DNA from: an uncultured Collinsella sp.
Lineage (GTDB): Bacteria > Actinomycetota > Coriobacteriia > Coriobacteriales > Coriobacteriaceae
Direction: 5' to 3'
Assembly (NCBI GenBank): GCA_958415525.1
Contig: CATYZE010000005.1
Span: 40,986-104,985, forward strand
Length of the DNA: 64,000 nucleotides
Below are positions 1 to 8,545 of this stretch, in pieces (the first letter of the stretch is position 1; each line of letters begins with the position of its first letter). The position numbers and the translations under genes are program-made. Under the pieces are notes generated by a model that was not told the DNA's origin, searched no databases, and worked only from the letters and a program-made list of their open reading frames with translations.

Positions 1-46
1 TATGTTGCGGGTGCCCCCATGACAAGCCGCGTTTCAACACCGAGGC

Positions 47-175
47 GTCTGCCCGGCGACGCGGAATGTAAGGTTCATCGCGAGTTCCGCACGAGCCGGA
101 GAGCACTTAATGTGCTCTCCGTGCGAGCAGGACTGTCCGAGCAGGGAACCTTACGTTCCGCGCCGCTGGGCAGAC
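47..175. repeat. Nested 29-bp inverted repeat downstream of the LTA-synthase-like gene
   Basis: Arms 47-75 and 147-175 are inverted copies with 26 of 29 matches; two of the three differences still allow G-U pairs in a + strand RNA. Inside lies a perfect 9-bp hairpin (98-106 with 112-120, five-base loop). The element begins 20 bases beyond the stop codon of the leftward gene that ends at 196. No U-tract follows, so it is not a plain intrinsic terminator; it may be an extragenic repeat or a 3' RNA structure. Confidence 0.7.
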
Positions 176-195
176 GAACCAGTTAAGACGCGCCG

Positions 196-2496
196 CTACT
201 TGATCTTGGTCGTACCCGGTGCCAGGTTGGGGTCGGTCTCGTTGGCCTCGGTCTGGAAGTGCTCGGTGTACACGTTCTTGCCGTCGCGGAACATCTCGTA
301 GTACTGCATCTTGGCGTAATCCTCGCGCGCCTTGGTGGCGGCTGCGGCAGCGGCGTCGTCACCGGTGACGTTGGAGGAGAGCGCCCAGCGCAGGCTGGCG
401 TCCTCGTAGCCCACCGAGTTGATAGCGGGCAGCGACTCGCGCAGCGTCATATGCGCCTTCTGGTAGTCGGTCAGCGGTGCGCCGATCAGCTGCATGAGCT
501 GCGTGGACAGGTAGTTGGTGGACAGGTCGTCGGTCTCGCTCGTCTGGTCACAGCCGGCAACGTCGTAGTTAGCCCAGATGATGTAATCGGTCTGCCACAG
601 GCGCTCCTGATGGGTGGCGTCGTCCTCGTCGGTAAACCACTTATCGTTGAACTTGGACGGGAAGAACGGCTGGTGGTCGCCCCAGAACACCACGACCACC
701 TTGCGGTCGAGCTTGCTCAAGGCGTTGAGGAAGTAACGCAGCGCCTGGTCGGACTGCTCGATGCACGAGACATACTCGTCGACATCGGAGAGCGTGCCGT
801 CCTCGACGGTCTTGGCGTCCAGGTCGGTCGTGTCGATGTTCAGGTGCACCTGCTTGTCGACCGGCACCAGACCCGTATCGTAGCCCGAGTGGTTCTGCAT
901 GGTCACATCGAAGATGAACTGCGGATCGGCGTTCTGGTCGAGCAGCTCCAGAATCTTGTCGTAGGTCGCCTGGTCGGTCACCATGCCGCGCAGGGTATCG
1001 GCGCCCTGGAAATCGTTGATGGACAGGAACTGGTCAAAGCCAAAGTCCTTATAGACGTTCTCGCGGTTCCAGTTGGTGGCGTGGTTGGGGTGCATGGCCG
1101 TGGTGGAATACCCGAGCGACTTGAACTGCTCGGCAAGATTCTCGGTCGTCTCCATGTTGTAGATGGTATAGGGATAGACGCCCGACCCCAGGTTGGCCAT
1201 GGAGTTGCCGGTCATAAACTCAAACTCGGTATTGGCGGTGCCGCCGCCGTAGGCACTCACGTAGAGCTTGCCGCGGCTGAGGCAGTTGGACAGGCTCTTA
1301 AAGTACTGCGGACCCTCGTAGCCGGCGTGCATGTTCTGGTAGATGGATAGGTCCGAGAAGGTCTCGTTCATGATGGCGATGACCGTGGGCTTCTCGCTGT
1401 CGAACTGCTCCTTTGCGGCGGTGCGTTCGTTGCTCTTGGCAGCGTCGGACTTGTCGTAGGCCTTGGCGTACTTTTTGAGCGTGGCCTTGGCATCGTCGAC
1501 GGAGTAGTCGGCGGGTTTGGGCGGCTTGATGGACTGCGCTGCGCTAATGAAAGCGGGCAGGTAGCCCTCGCGCCAGTAGCTCTCGAGCGGACGCCAGGTG
1601 TAGACGGTGATGCCGAGGGTGTTGTAGTAGTCGACGAGCGTGACATGTGCGGTCACGCCGCCCAGGCACAGCACGGCCACGAGCAGGTTGGTGAGCAGCA
1701 TACGCTTGGCGTTGGCGGCACCCTTCTGGCGGTGCGGCGCCACGATGCCGGCGTACTCGCACAGCAGCATCGAGATGGCGGTAAAGCCCATCGACAGCAC
1801 GCAAAACAGCGAGATCGAGAAGGTGTAGCCGTTGCCGGCGACCGCGGCGGCGGTGGAGATGGCCGAAAGGTCGCCCGGCTGGATGGGCATGGATTTAAAC
1901 GTGATGACGAAGAACTCGGCAATGCCCAGGACAAAGAGGGCGAAGGCCAGAACAGCCGGAGCTGCGCCGTGGCGCTGGAACAGGAAGAACAGGCCGGCCA
2001 TGAGCGCGGTGATGATGGCCCACTCGAGCAGGATGCACAGGGGGTAGACCCAGGTAAAGTCGTGGTTGGACGAGACCTCCATGCCCAGCAGCGCAAAGAC
2101 GCCGGCGAGCAGCAGGCACAGGACGGCGGCGACGAGCGGTTTGCCCACAAAGGCGCCGCGCAGGCGGGCGAGCTTGCCGGTGGGGGCGGGGGCGTCGGGC
2201 GCGGCGAACGCAAAGACGCGCGGGGCGATGCGATCGCGGGCGATGCTCGCCCAGGCGCAGCCGGTGAGAATGGCGTTGGTCAGGGTGAGCATCACAAAGG
2301 CGAGCGGCTCGTTTTGCGCCACGAGGCCAATGGCGCCCCAGACGGTCAAAAAGAGCTGGAACAGGCCAAAGGCGACGCTCCACCCAAGAGCGCTCTTGGC
2401 GACGGTGCCCGACTGAGCGCGAATGGCCTTGGCCTCGCGCAAAACAAGGTAGACGGTCGTCGCAAGACCGACGAGCGAGATAGCGGCTGCGAACAT
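196..2496 (-). CDS. LTA synthase family sulfatase, multi-pass membrane protein
   Basis: 766 residues. The first ~300 residues are mostly hydrophobic helices (about six to seven), followed by an extracellular sulfatase/alkaline-phosphatase-type domain, as in LtaS and related glycerol- or polyol-phosphate transferases. Visible active-site blocks are IAIMNETFSD (metal-binding Glu), TANTEFEFMTG (nucleophile Thr), MQNHSGYD, and WGDHQPF near the C terminus (metal-binding Asp-His). It probably transfers glycerol phosphate or a related group onto a cell-surface glycopolymer, but the substrate cannot be told from sequence. I chose ATG at 2496 because GAGGAG lies seven bases upstream; the GTG at 2511 would place this site inside the gene. 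Transcribed divergently from the nitroreductase gene. Confidence 0.85.
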   Translation of the reverse strand: MFAAAISLVGLATTVYLVLREAKAIRAQSGTVAKSALGWSVAFGLFQLFLTVWGAIGLVAQNEPLAFVMLTLTNAILTGCAWASIARDRIAPRVFAFAAPDAPAPTGKLARLRGAFVGKPLVAAVLCLLLAGVFALLGMEVSSNHDFTWVYPLCILLEWAIITALMAGLFFLFQRHGAAPAVLAFALFVLGIAEFFVITFKSMPIQPGDLSAISTAAAVAGNGYTFSISLFCVLSMGFTAISMLLCEYAGIVAPHRQKGAANAKRMLLTNLLVAVLCLGGVTAHVTLVDYYNTLGITVYTWRPLESYWREGYLPAFISAAQSIKPPKPADYSVDDAKATLKKYAKAYDKSDAAKSNERTAAKEQFDSEKPTVIAIMNETFSDLSIYQNMHAGYEGPQYFKSLSNCLSRGKLYVSAYGGGTANTEFEFMTGNSMANLGSGVYPYTIYNMETTENLAEQFKSLGYSTTAMHPNHATNWNRENVYKDFGFDQFLSINDFQGADTLRGMVTDQATYDKILELLDQNADPQFIFDVTMQNHSGYDTGLVPVDKQVHLNIDTTDLDAKTVEDGTLSDVDEYVSCIEQSDQALRYFLNALSKLDRKVVVVFWGDHQPFFPSKFNDKWFTDEDDATHQERLWQTDYIIWANYDVAGCDQTSETDDLSTNYLSTQLMQLIGAPLTDYQKAHMTLRESLPAINSVGYEDASLRWALSSNVTGDDAAAAAATKAREDYAKMQYYEMFRDGKNVYTEHFQTEANETDPNLAPGTTKIK

Positions 2497-2710
2497 GCTG
2501 AGACTCCTCACAAACTTAGAACCTACGAAAGCGGGGGTTTACCCGATTGTTACCAAGATATGCGCAGCATTTGAGGGCTGCGTACAACAACCAGCCATAA
2601 TAACGCGCACGTGTGGCAGTGTTGCGCAATGGAGTGGCGACCTGCGCGATAATGGACGGGAATTACACGGAAACGTAAAGGCTTCTTAAAGAATTGGCGA
2701 GGATGAGGCG

Positions 2711-3583
2711 ATGAACGAGCAGGTTTGCAAGACGGACATGGGCGGCGACGGAGCTGCGGCCGTGGATGCGTACGGCTATCCGGTTGAGACAACGGGCAAC
2801 GCGGTGCTGGACATCTTGGAGCATCGCTCGTCTACGCGTGCCTTTGCGCGTGATGACGACGACCGTCCCGTGGCGGTGACCGACGAGCAGCGTGCGGCGA
2901 TTCTGCATGCGGCGAGTCGCGCGCCGTCGGCGGGCGCCATGATGATGTATTCCATCGTGAGCATTCGCGAGCAGGCTACGCTCGATCGCTTGGCCGACCT
3001 GTGCGACCACCAGCCCATGATCGCCAAGGCCCCGTGGGCACTTATATTTGTGGTCGACTACGCCAAATGGATCGATCTGTTTGAGCACGTGGGTTGCTTT
3101 GAGCCCGAGTTTGCCGAGCGCACGGGCAAGGCGCCCCGCCGCGCGCCGGGTTTGGGCGACTTTGCCATCGCGGCGCAGGATGCCGTGATCGCCGCGCAAA
3201 ACGCCGTGGTTGCCGCCGAGGCCTTGGGGCTGGGGAGCTGCTACATCGGTGATATCGTCGAGAATGCCGAGGAAGTTGCCGAGCTGCTCGATCTGCCGCC
3301 CTATACCATGCCGCTATCGATGCTCATCATCGGCACGCCTCGCAAAGAGCGCCCGGCGATTGCTCATCCCGTGGTGAACCTGGTGCACGAGGAGCGCTAT
3401 CGCCGGGCCGATGCCGCGACCATGGACGCGCAGGTGGCCGAGATGGACGCGATGTTCCGTCCACATGCCCGCGAGGTGGGCGAGCGCGTGGTGGATATCT
3501 ACACCCGCAAACACACGAGCCCCTTTATGGCCGAGATGAGCCGTTCCATGGAGTGGTGGTTCAAAAACTGGCTCGGAAAATGA
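2711..3583 (+). CDS. Nitroreductase family FMN oxidoreductase
   Basis: 290 residues. The N-terminal region carries the family start HRSSTRAF (FMN phosphate contact), then APSAGAMMMYSI; the middle has ALGLGSCYIGDIVEN, typical of the FMN-dependent nitroreductase fold. These soluble enzymes reduce nitro groups, quinones or flavins with NAD(P)H, often as homodimers. The C-terminal ~60 residues after the nitroreductase core (KHTSPFMAEMSRSMEWWF) form the extension seen in Coriobacteria/Clostridia NfsA-like members. ATG at 2711 follows GAGGATGAGG. It stands alone and ends at a strong hairpin (3587-3617). The substrate is unknown. Confidence 0.85.
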   Translation: MNEQVCKTDMGGDGAAAVDAYGYPVETTGNAVLDILEHRSSTRAFARDDDDRPVAVTDEQRAAILHAASRAPSAGAMMMYSIVSIREQATLDRLADLCDHQPMIAKAPWALIFVVDYAKWIDLFEHVGCFEPEFAERTGKAPRRAPGLGDFAIAAQDAVIAAQNAVVAAEALGLGSCYIGDIVENAEEVAELLDLPPYTMPLSMLIIGTPRKERPAIAHPVVNLVHEERYRRADAATMDAQVAEMDAMFRPHAREVGERVVDIYTRKHTSPFMAEMSRSMEWWFKNWLGK

Positions 3584-3586
3584 CGG

Positions 3587-3617
3587 ATGCGGCAAAGGGA
3601 CAGTCCCTTTGCCGCAT
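3587..3617. repeat. Family Y hairpin, copy 1 (14-bp stem, 3-base loop)
   Basis: Perfect inverted repeat, 3587-3600 with 3604-3617, loop CAG, starting four bases after the nitroreductase stop. The core AAAGGGACAGTCCCTTT recurs at 16820, 29306, 34269 and 35779 with small changes. No clear U-tract follows, so it is either a weak terminator or a dispersed extragenic palindrome. Confidence 0.75.
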
Positions 3618-3700
3618 TCCATATCGTCGCGGTGGTCTAAAGACTGTATAAATCTTTATCTAGCTGGGAAAACAGTGCATTCAAACATGGGCCGATTACC

Positions 3701-3706
3701 TATAAT
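3701..3706 (+). promoter_or_regulatory. Candidate -10 element for kup
   Basis: A perfect TATAAT lies 36 bases before the kup ATG. The sequence 16-18 bases upstream is only a weak -35 match, so this is a tentative promoter. Confidence 0.4.
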
Positions 3707-3741
3707 CCCTTCGAACATTAAAGTTGGGAGGAAACCGGCTT

Positions 3742-5769
3742 ATGGAACAAAAGGCCAAGGAGGCAGCCTCGCACGCTGCGATTCCTGTGAGCATCTCTGC
3801 GATGCTCGTCACGCTGGGCGTGGTGTACGGCGATATCGGCACCAGCCCTATGTATGTAACCAAGGCGCTCGTTGCCGGCAACGGCGGCATCGGAAGCGTC
3901 ACGGAGGAGTTCGTGCTTGGCGCGCTCTCCCTTGTCGTGTGGACGGTCACGCTGCTGACGACCATCAAGTATGTGCTCATCTCGCTGCGCGCCGATAACC
4001 ATGGTGAGGGCGGCATCTTTGCCCTGTACAGCCTGGTCAAGCGCTGTGGCAAGTGGCTTATCATCCCCGCCATGCTGGGTGGCGCCGCGCTGCTCGCCGA
4101 CGGCATCCTGACGCCGGCCGTTACCGTTACCACGGCCATCGAGGGCCTGCGCACCATCCCGGCGGTCCATGCCGTGCTGGGCGATGACCAGGGCCGCGTC
4201 GTCGCCATTACGCTCGCCATCATCATCGCGCTCTTTTTGGTGCAACGCATCGGTACGGCCAAGATCGGTCACGCCTTTGGCCCCATCATGACGCTGTGGT
4301 TCCTGTTCCTGGGCGGCACGGGTCTGTTTTTTGTCTTCCAGCACCCCGCCGTGCTGCTGTGCCTCAACCCGGTGCGCGGCATCGCCTTTTTGCTGAGCCC
4401 CAACAACCACGCGGGTATCATGATTCTGGGCAGCTGCTTCCTCGCCACCACCGGTGCCGAGGCGCTCTACTCCGACATGGGCCACGTCGGCCGCGGCAAC
4501 ATCTACGCCACCTGGCCGTTCGTTAAGTGCTGCCTGCTGCTTTCCTATATGGGCCAGGGCGCTTGGCTTATGAACAACGCTGCCAACCCCGAGCTCATGG
4601 GCATTGCCGACCTCAACCCGTTCTACCAGATGCTCACCCCGGGCCTGCGCCCGTTTGCCGTAGGCCTTTCCACCGTTGCGGCCATCATCGCCTCGCAGGC
4701 GCTCATCACCGGCGCATTCTCGCTGGTGTCCGAGGCCAGCCGTCTGGACCTTATGCCGCACATGCAGGTCTTCTACCCTGCCGAGACCAAGGGCCAGCTC
4801 TACATCCCCATGGTCAACAACGTCATGCTCGTGGGCTGCGTCATCGTGGTGCTGCTGTTCCAGAACTCGGCGCATATGGAAGCCGCCTACGGCCTTGCCA
4901 TTACGCTGACTATGATGTGTACCACGCTGCTGCTCTTCTTCTACCTGCACGAGGAGCGCAAGCTCAAGGTTGCTCCGTGGATCTTCGCGGCCTTCTTCCT
5001 TTTGCTCGAAGGCTTCTTCTTCGTGAGCTCGCTCACCAAGTTCTTCCACGGCGGCTACTTCACCATCCTCATGGCTGCACTCATCATGGGCATTATGGTG
5101 TGCTGGTACAACGGCACGGCGGTCGAGCAGCGCCAGTTTACGCTGCTGCCGCTGCGCAGCTACCTGCCGCAGCTCAAGCGCCTGCGCGACGACGACCGTT
5201 ACGAGCGCATGAGCGACAACGTCGTGTACCTGACCAAGGATACCCATACCGACTACATCGACCGTGATATCGTCTACTCGATCTTGGACAAGCATCCCAA
5301 GCGCGCCCGCGCCTGGTGGTTCGTGAATGTCGAGACCATGGACGAGCCGCATACCTTTGCCTATTCGGTCGAGACGTTTGGCACCGACTACGTCTTCCGC
5401 GTGCACCTGTACCTGGGCTATAAGGTCAACCAGCGCGTTAACGCCTACCTGCGCCAGGTCGTTCAGGATCTCGCCGCCACCGGCGAGCTGCCCGCGCAAA
5501 AGCACGACTACTCGGTCTACAAGGACCCGGGCAACATCGGTACGTTCAAGTTCGTCATGATCCGCAAGCTGCTGGCGCCCGAGAGCGATGTGGAGCCCAG
5601 CGAGCGCACGGCCATCACGCTCAAGTACATCATCCGCCGCGCCGCCGGCACGCCCGCGCGCTGGTACGGCCTGGAGAACTCCAACGTGAGCTTTGAGTAT
5701 GTGCCGCTGTTCACCAAGTTCAAGGCCGTGAACAAGATGCAGCGCCTGGCGCCCAACGAGCGCCCGTAG
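3742..5769 (+). CDS. kup: Kup family potassium uptake protein
   Basis: 675 residues. The N terminus has the Kup signature GVVYGDIGTSPMYV (about residues 24-37), followed by roughly twelve hydrophobic helices to about residue 460 and a hydrophilic cytoplasmic tail of ~200 residues. Kup proteins are K+/H+ symporters of the KUP/HAK/KT family, working at low K+ or low pH. ATG at 3742 has GGGAGGAAA ten bases upstream; an ATG 18 bases earlier has no such site. It is followed at short distance by a small membrane peptide and a KdpD/KdpE-like pair, suggesting potassium- or envelope-stress-responsive control. Confidence 0.95.
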   Translation: MEQKAKEAASHAAIPVSISAMLVTLGVVYGDIGTSPMYVTKALVAGNGGIGSVTEEFVLGALSLVVWTVTLLTTIKYVLISLRADNHGEGGIFALYSLVKRCGKWLIIPAMLGGAALLADGILTPAVTVTTAIEGLRTIPAVHAVLGDDQGRVVAITLAIIIALFLVQRIGTAKIGHAFGPIMTLWFLFLGGTGLFFVFQHPAVLLCLNPVRGIAFLLSPNNHAGIMILGSCFLATTGAEALYSDMGHVGRGNIYATWPFVKCCLLLSYMGQGAWLMNNAANPELMGIADLNPFYQMLTPGLRPFAVGLSTVAAIIASQALITGAFSLVSEASRLDLMPHMQVFYPAETKGQLYIPMVNNVMLVGCVIVVLLFQNSAHMEAAYGLAITLTMMCTTLLLFFYLHEERKLKVAPWIFAAFFLLLEGFFFVSSLTKFFHGGYFTILMAALIMGIMVCWYNGTAVEQRQFTLLPLRSYLPQLKRLRDDDRYERMSDNVVYLTKDTHTDYIDRDIVYSILDKHPKRARAWWFVNVETMDEPHTFAYSVETFGTDYVFRVHLYLGYKVNQRVNAYLRQVVQDLAATGELPAQKHDYSVYKDPGNIGTFKFVMIRKLLAPESDVEPSERTAITLKYIIRRAAGTPARWYGLENSNVSFEYVPLFTKFKAVNKMQRLAPNERP

Positions 5770-5830
5770 GCGTCGGCGGGCTACACGGGGTTGATTATCG
5801 ATGGATGAAGTAAAAGCCGGGGAGGAAAAC

Positions 5831-6001
5831 ATGGATGCAAGGACACTCGATGTCCGCGAGGTGGGTATCGACGCCGCCGAGGACCAGTTCTTCACGAACC
5901 GAGCCAACATGGACATGGCCGATCGCGTGATCTCGGTCGTGGCGCTGGTATTTGCCGCGGCGTGCGTCTGCGCCTTGCTCGCGCACGTGCTGTTTGTCTA
6001 G
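5831..6001 (+). CDS. Small single-pass membrane protein of unknown function
   Basis: 56 residues: a charged N-terminal half (about residues 1-33), then one hydrophobic helix (VISVVALVFAAACVCALL) running to the C terminus. The ATG at 5831 sits eight bases after GGGGAGGA, a very strong ribosome binding site, which favours it over the ATG at 5801. It lies 61 bases after kup and 96 bases before the sensor kinase, with a terminator between it and the kinase. The N-in helix and its position suggest a small regulator or accessory subunit of Kup (compare KdpF or other small transporter-binding proteins), but I see no homology that proves this. Confidence 0.6.
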   Translation: MDARTLDVREVGIDAAEDQFFTNRANMDMADRVISVVALVFAAACVCALLAHVLFV

Positions 6002-6032
6002 CGACTGCCGGTAGTAAAGGCTTTACACTTAG

Positions 6033-6078
6033 AACCACCACAAAGGTGCCTGGCCCCTTTGTGGTGGTTTTTGTTTTT
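6033..6078 (+). terminator. Intrinsic terminator after kup and the small membrane protein
   Basis: A perfect 14-bp stem, 6033-6046 with 6056-6069, around a nine-base loop is followed by a T-rich run (6068-6078). It would end or attenuate transcription from kup before the sensor kinase gene, whose ribosome binding site follows directly. Confidence 0.8.
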
Positions 6079-6097
6079 GAGGGAGGGGTCGGTGCCG

Positions 6098-7723
6098 ATG
6101 GACGTCCGCGCGGACGGCGATCTTGCCGAGAACTTTTGGTGGCGGCGCATGACCCTAACACGCCGCGGTCCTCTGTATGACACTTGCGTGTCGATGGGGC
6201 TTTTGGCGGCGGCGACGGTCGTGGGCGCGCTACTCGACCGACCCGGTCTTGCCCCCAGCGTCATGATTGTGTACGTGCTCGCCGTGCAGCTGTGTGCGTT
6301 TTTCACCTGGAGCCGCCTGTACTGTCTGTTGAGCTCCGTTGCCGCCGTGGCGCTCTATAACTTTTTGTTTATCGAGCCGCGTTACTCGCTGACGTTTATC
6401 GATCGCATCCATCCCGGCATGTTTTTCATCATGTTCGTGGTCTCGCTCGTGTCGAGTTCAATCGCGCTGGCACTGCGCCGTGCCTTGGCACAGGCCGCTG
6501 CTAGCGACCGCCGTACGCAGATGGTGCTCGAGACCAACCGCATGTTGCAGCGCTGCGCCGACGAGCCGCAGATTGTGCATGCCATGGCCACGCAGCTGGC
6601 GCGCCTTTCGGGCTGCCCGGTCGTGTGGTACAGCGCCGATACCGAGGATGATGACCTGCTGCCGCGCGCGACCTATACGGCGGTGGGCGATGCCGCGCCG
6701 GTGCACCATCTGGCGCCCCAGATGCCGCCGCTGCTCTCGGCTTCGGCCTACGTGGGAACGCCGCTCGACGCCACGTTTGGCGGCTCGGCGTTTTATGGCA
6801 TCTACCTGACGGTTCGCACGGGCGACGGCTTCGTGCGCTCGGGCGACCCCGCCTCGGTGGTGGGCGTGCTGGCTATCGTTGCTGAGCCCGACGTGCTGAC
6901 GCACGAGGAGCGGACACTTGCCGATGCCATCGTGAGCGAAGGCGAGCTGGCACTCGATCGCGCCCGCGCCATGGAGGCCCGCGAGGAGGCGGCGGTGCTC
7001 GCCAAAAATGAGCAGCTGCGCGCCAACCTGCTACGCTCCATCTCGCACGACCTACGCACGCCGCTCACCAGTATTTCGGGCAATGCCGATGTGCTGCTCG
7101 ACCAGGGCTCGACCGGCACCGCCGTGCTCGACGCCCAGACGCGCCGCGGCCTGCTCCTGTCCATTCGCTCGGATGCACAATGGCTCAACGCCACCGTCGA
7201 GAACCTGCTCGCCATCACCAAGCTCGAGGGCGGCGGCATGCATCTGTCGACAACGCTCGAGCTCATGGACGATATCGTCGAGGAGGCGCTGCGCCACGTG
7301 AACCCGGCCGTGCGCGAGCACGATCTTAAGGTGGTGGCGTGCGACGAGCCGGCGCTCGTCAATGTCGATGCGCGCCTGATGGTGCAGCTGGTGGTGAATC
7401 TGGTGAACAACGCCATCACGTATACGCCCGCAGGCTCGCATATCGTGATTTCGATTGGCGTCGACGATGGGCGCGTGACGTGCTCGGTGGCCGATGACGG
7501 CCCGGGCATTGCGCCCGAGGACCGCGAGCGCATCTTTGAGTCGTTCTATACCGCCAACCATGGCCTGGCCGATAGCCAACGCAGCGTGGGGCTGGGGCTT
7601 TCGCTTTGCCGCTCCATTGCGTTGGCGCATGGCGGTAGCATAGAGGTTGCCGCGGCGGACCCGCACGGCTCGGTCTTTACGATTGAGCTTCCCGCCGCCG
7701 ATGTTTCGTTTGATAAGGAGTAG
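6098..7723 (+). CDS. KdpD-like sensor histidine kinase lacking the KdpD N-terminal domain
   Basis: 541 residues. Four hydrophobic helices at about residues 30-130 match the DUF4118 membrane region of KdpD; a GAF-like segment follows (about 145-290), then the HisKA box SISHDLRTPLTS with phospho-acceptor His317 and an HATPase domain with NLVNNAITYTP, DDGPGIAPED and GLGLSLCRSIALAHGG. The universal-stress-type KdpD N-terminal cytoplasmic domain is absent, so it is shorter than the ~890-residue E. coli KdpD. ATG at 6098 follows GGGAGGGG. The gene ends four bases before its response regulator. No kdpFABC is present nearby, so the neighbouring kup is a plausible target. Confidence 0.85.
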   Translation: MDVRADGDLAENFWWRRMTLTRRGPLYDTCVSMGLLAAATVVGALLDRPGLAPSVMIVYVLAVQLCAFFTWSRLYCLLSSVAAVALYNFLFIEPRYSLTFIDRIHPGMFFIMFVVSLVSSSIALALRRALAQAAASDRRTQMVLETNRMLQRCADEPQIVHAMATQLARLSGCPVVWYSADTEDDDLLPRATYTAVGDAAPVHHLAPQMPPLLSASAYVGTPLDATFGGSAFYGIYLTVRTGDGFVRSGDPASVVGVLAIVAEPDVLTHEERTLADAIVSEGELALDRARAMEAREEAAVLAKNEQLRANLLRSISHDLRTPLTSISGNADVLLDQGSTGTAVLDAQTRRGLLLSIRSDAQWLNATVENLLAITKLEGGGMHLSTTLELMDDIVEEALRHVNPAVREHDLKVVACDEPALVNVDARLMVQLVVNLVNNAITYTPAGSHIVISIGVDDGRVTCSVADDGPGIAPEDRERIFESFYTANHGLADSQRSVGLGLSLCRSIALAHGGSIEVAAADPHGSVFTIELPAADVSFDKE

Positions 7724-7727
7724 CGCC

Positions 7728-8441
7728 GTGCCGAACTCTGCCGTAAAACCGCTCATCTTGGTCGTTGAGGACGACCCCGCCGTTCGCAACCTTATCGTTG
7801 CCGCGCTCGAGGCGCACGGCTTGCGCCATATGGCCGTGGAGACCGCCCATGCCGCTATCGCCGCCGCCTCGTCGCAGACGCCGAGCATCGTGCTGCTCGA
7901 TCTGGGCCTGCCCGATATGGACGGCGTCAAGGTGGTGGAGTCGGTGCGCACATGGTCGGGCATGCCGATCATTGTGGTCTCGGCGCGCAGCGAGGACGCG
8001 GACAAGATCCGGGCGCTCGATGCCGGTGCCGACGACTACCTGACCAAGCCGTTTTCGGTCGAGGAGCTGCTGGCGCGCATTCGCACGACGCTCAGGCGTC
8101 TTTCGTATGCACAGACGGGCGGCGTTGCCTCCGAGGGCGCGTTCGATACCGGCGAGCTGCATATTGATTACGACGCCGGCATCGCCACGATGGATGGCGA
8201 AGAACTGCACCTGACACCCATCGAGTACAAGCTGCTTTGCCTGCTGGCGCACAACGCCGACAAGGTGCTGACGCACCAGTTTATCCTGCACGAGATCTGG
8301 GGCACGGCGACCAAGAGCGACCTCGCGAGTCTGCGCGTCTTTATGGGCACGCTGCGCAAAAAGATCGAGTCCGACCCCGCGCACCCGCGCTACATCCAAA
8401 CCCACGTAGGCATCGGCTACCGCCTGGTCACCCAAGGCTAA
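7728..8441 (+). CDS. KdpE-like OmpR-family response regulator
   Basis: 237 residues. The receiver domain has the acidic pair VVEDDP, phospho-acceptor Asp58 in LLDLGLPDMDG, and Lys in DDYLTKPF; the C-terminal half is an OmpR/PhoB winged helix (LTPIEYKLLCLLAHNADKV, then GTLRKKIESDP). I chose the GTG at 7728, seven bases after AAGGAG. It overlaps no other gene but follows the kinase by four bases, so the pair is translationally linked. Closest family is KdpE, but with no kdpFABC in view the regulated promoter is unknown. Confidence 0.88.
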   Translation: MPNSAVKPLILVVEDDPAVRNLIVAALEAHGLRHMAVETAHAAIAAASSQTPSIVLLDLGLPDMDGVKVVESVRTWSGMPIIVVSARSEDADKIRALDAGADDYLTKPFSVEELLARIRTTLRRLSYAQTGGVASEGAFDTGELHIDYDAGIATMDGEELHLTPIEYKLLCLLAHNADKVLTHQFILHEIWGTATKSDLASLRVFMGTLRKKIESDPAHPRYIQTHVGIGYRLVTQG

Positions 8442-8473
8442 GCTGCCCCTGCTTTTAGCTACCCGATCAGTGA

Positions 8474-8545
8474 GTTGCGGTGAAATAGTTCCTGTTTATG
8501 CCGTTATCTGGCCTTTTTAGGAACTATTCCACCGCAACTTTTTTA
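8474..8545. terminator. Family X inverted repeat, copy 1, acting as terminator
   Basis: Arms 8474-8493 and 8519-8538 match at 19 of 20 positions around a 25-base loop, and six T residues follow on the + strand, so it can terminate the kdpDE-like operon. A second copy with the same single mismatch lies at 34203-34261. The stop codon of the leftward rlmKL gene lies inside the T-run. Confidence 0.8.

Noticed and set aside
3718..5916. 732-codon open frame on the - strand across kup
   Set aside because: An antisense shadow caused by high GC; it lacks a ribosome site and kup is clearly real.
6098..8441. A full Kdp system
   Set aside because: Only a KdpD-like kinase without the N-terminal domain and a KdpE-like regulator are present; kdpFABC is not in the window.
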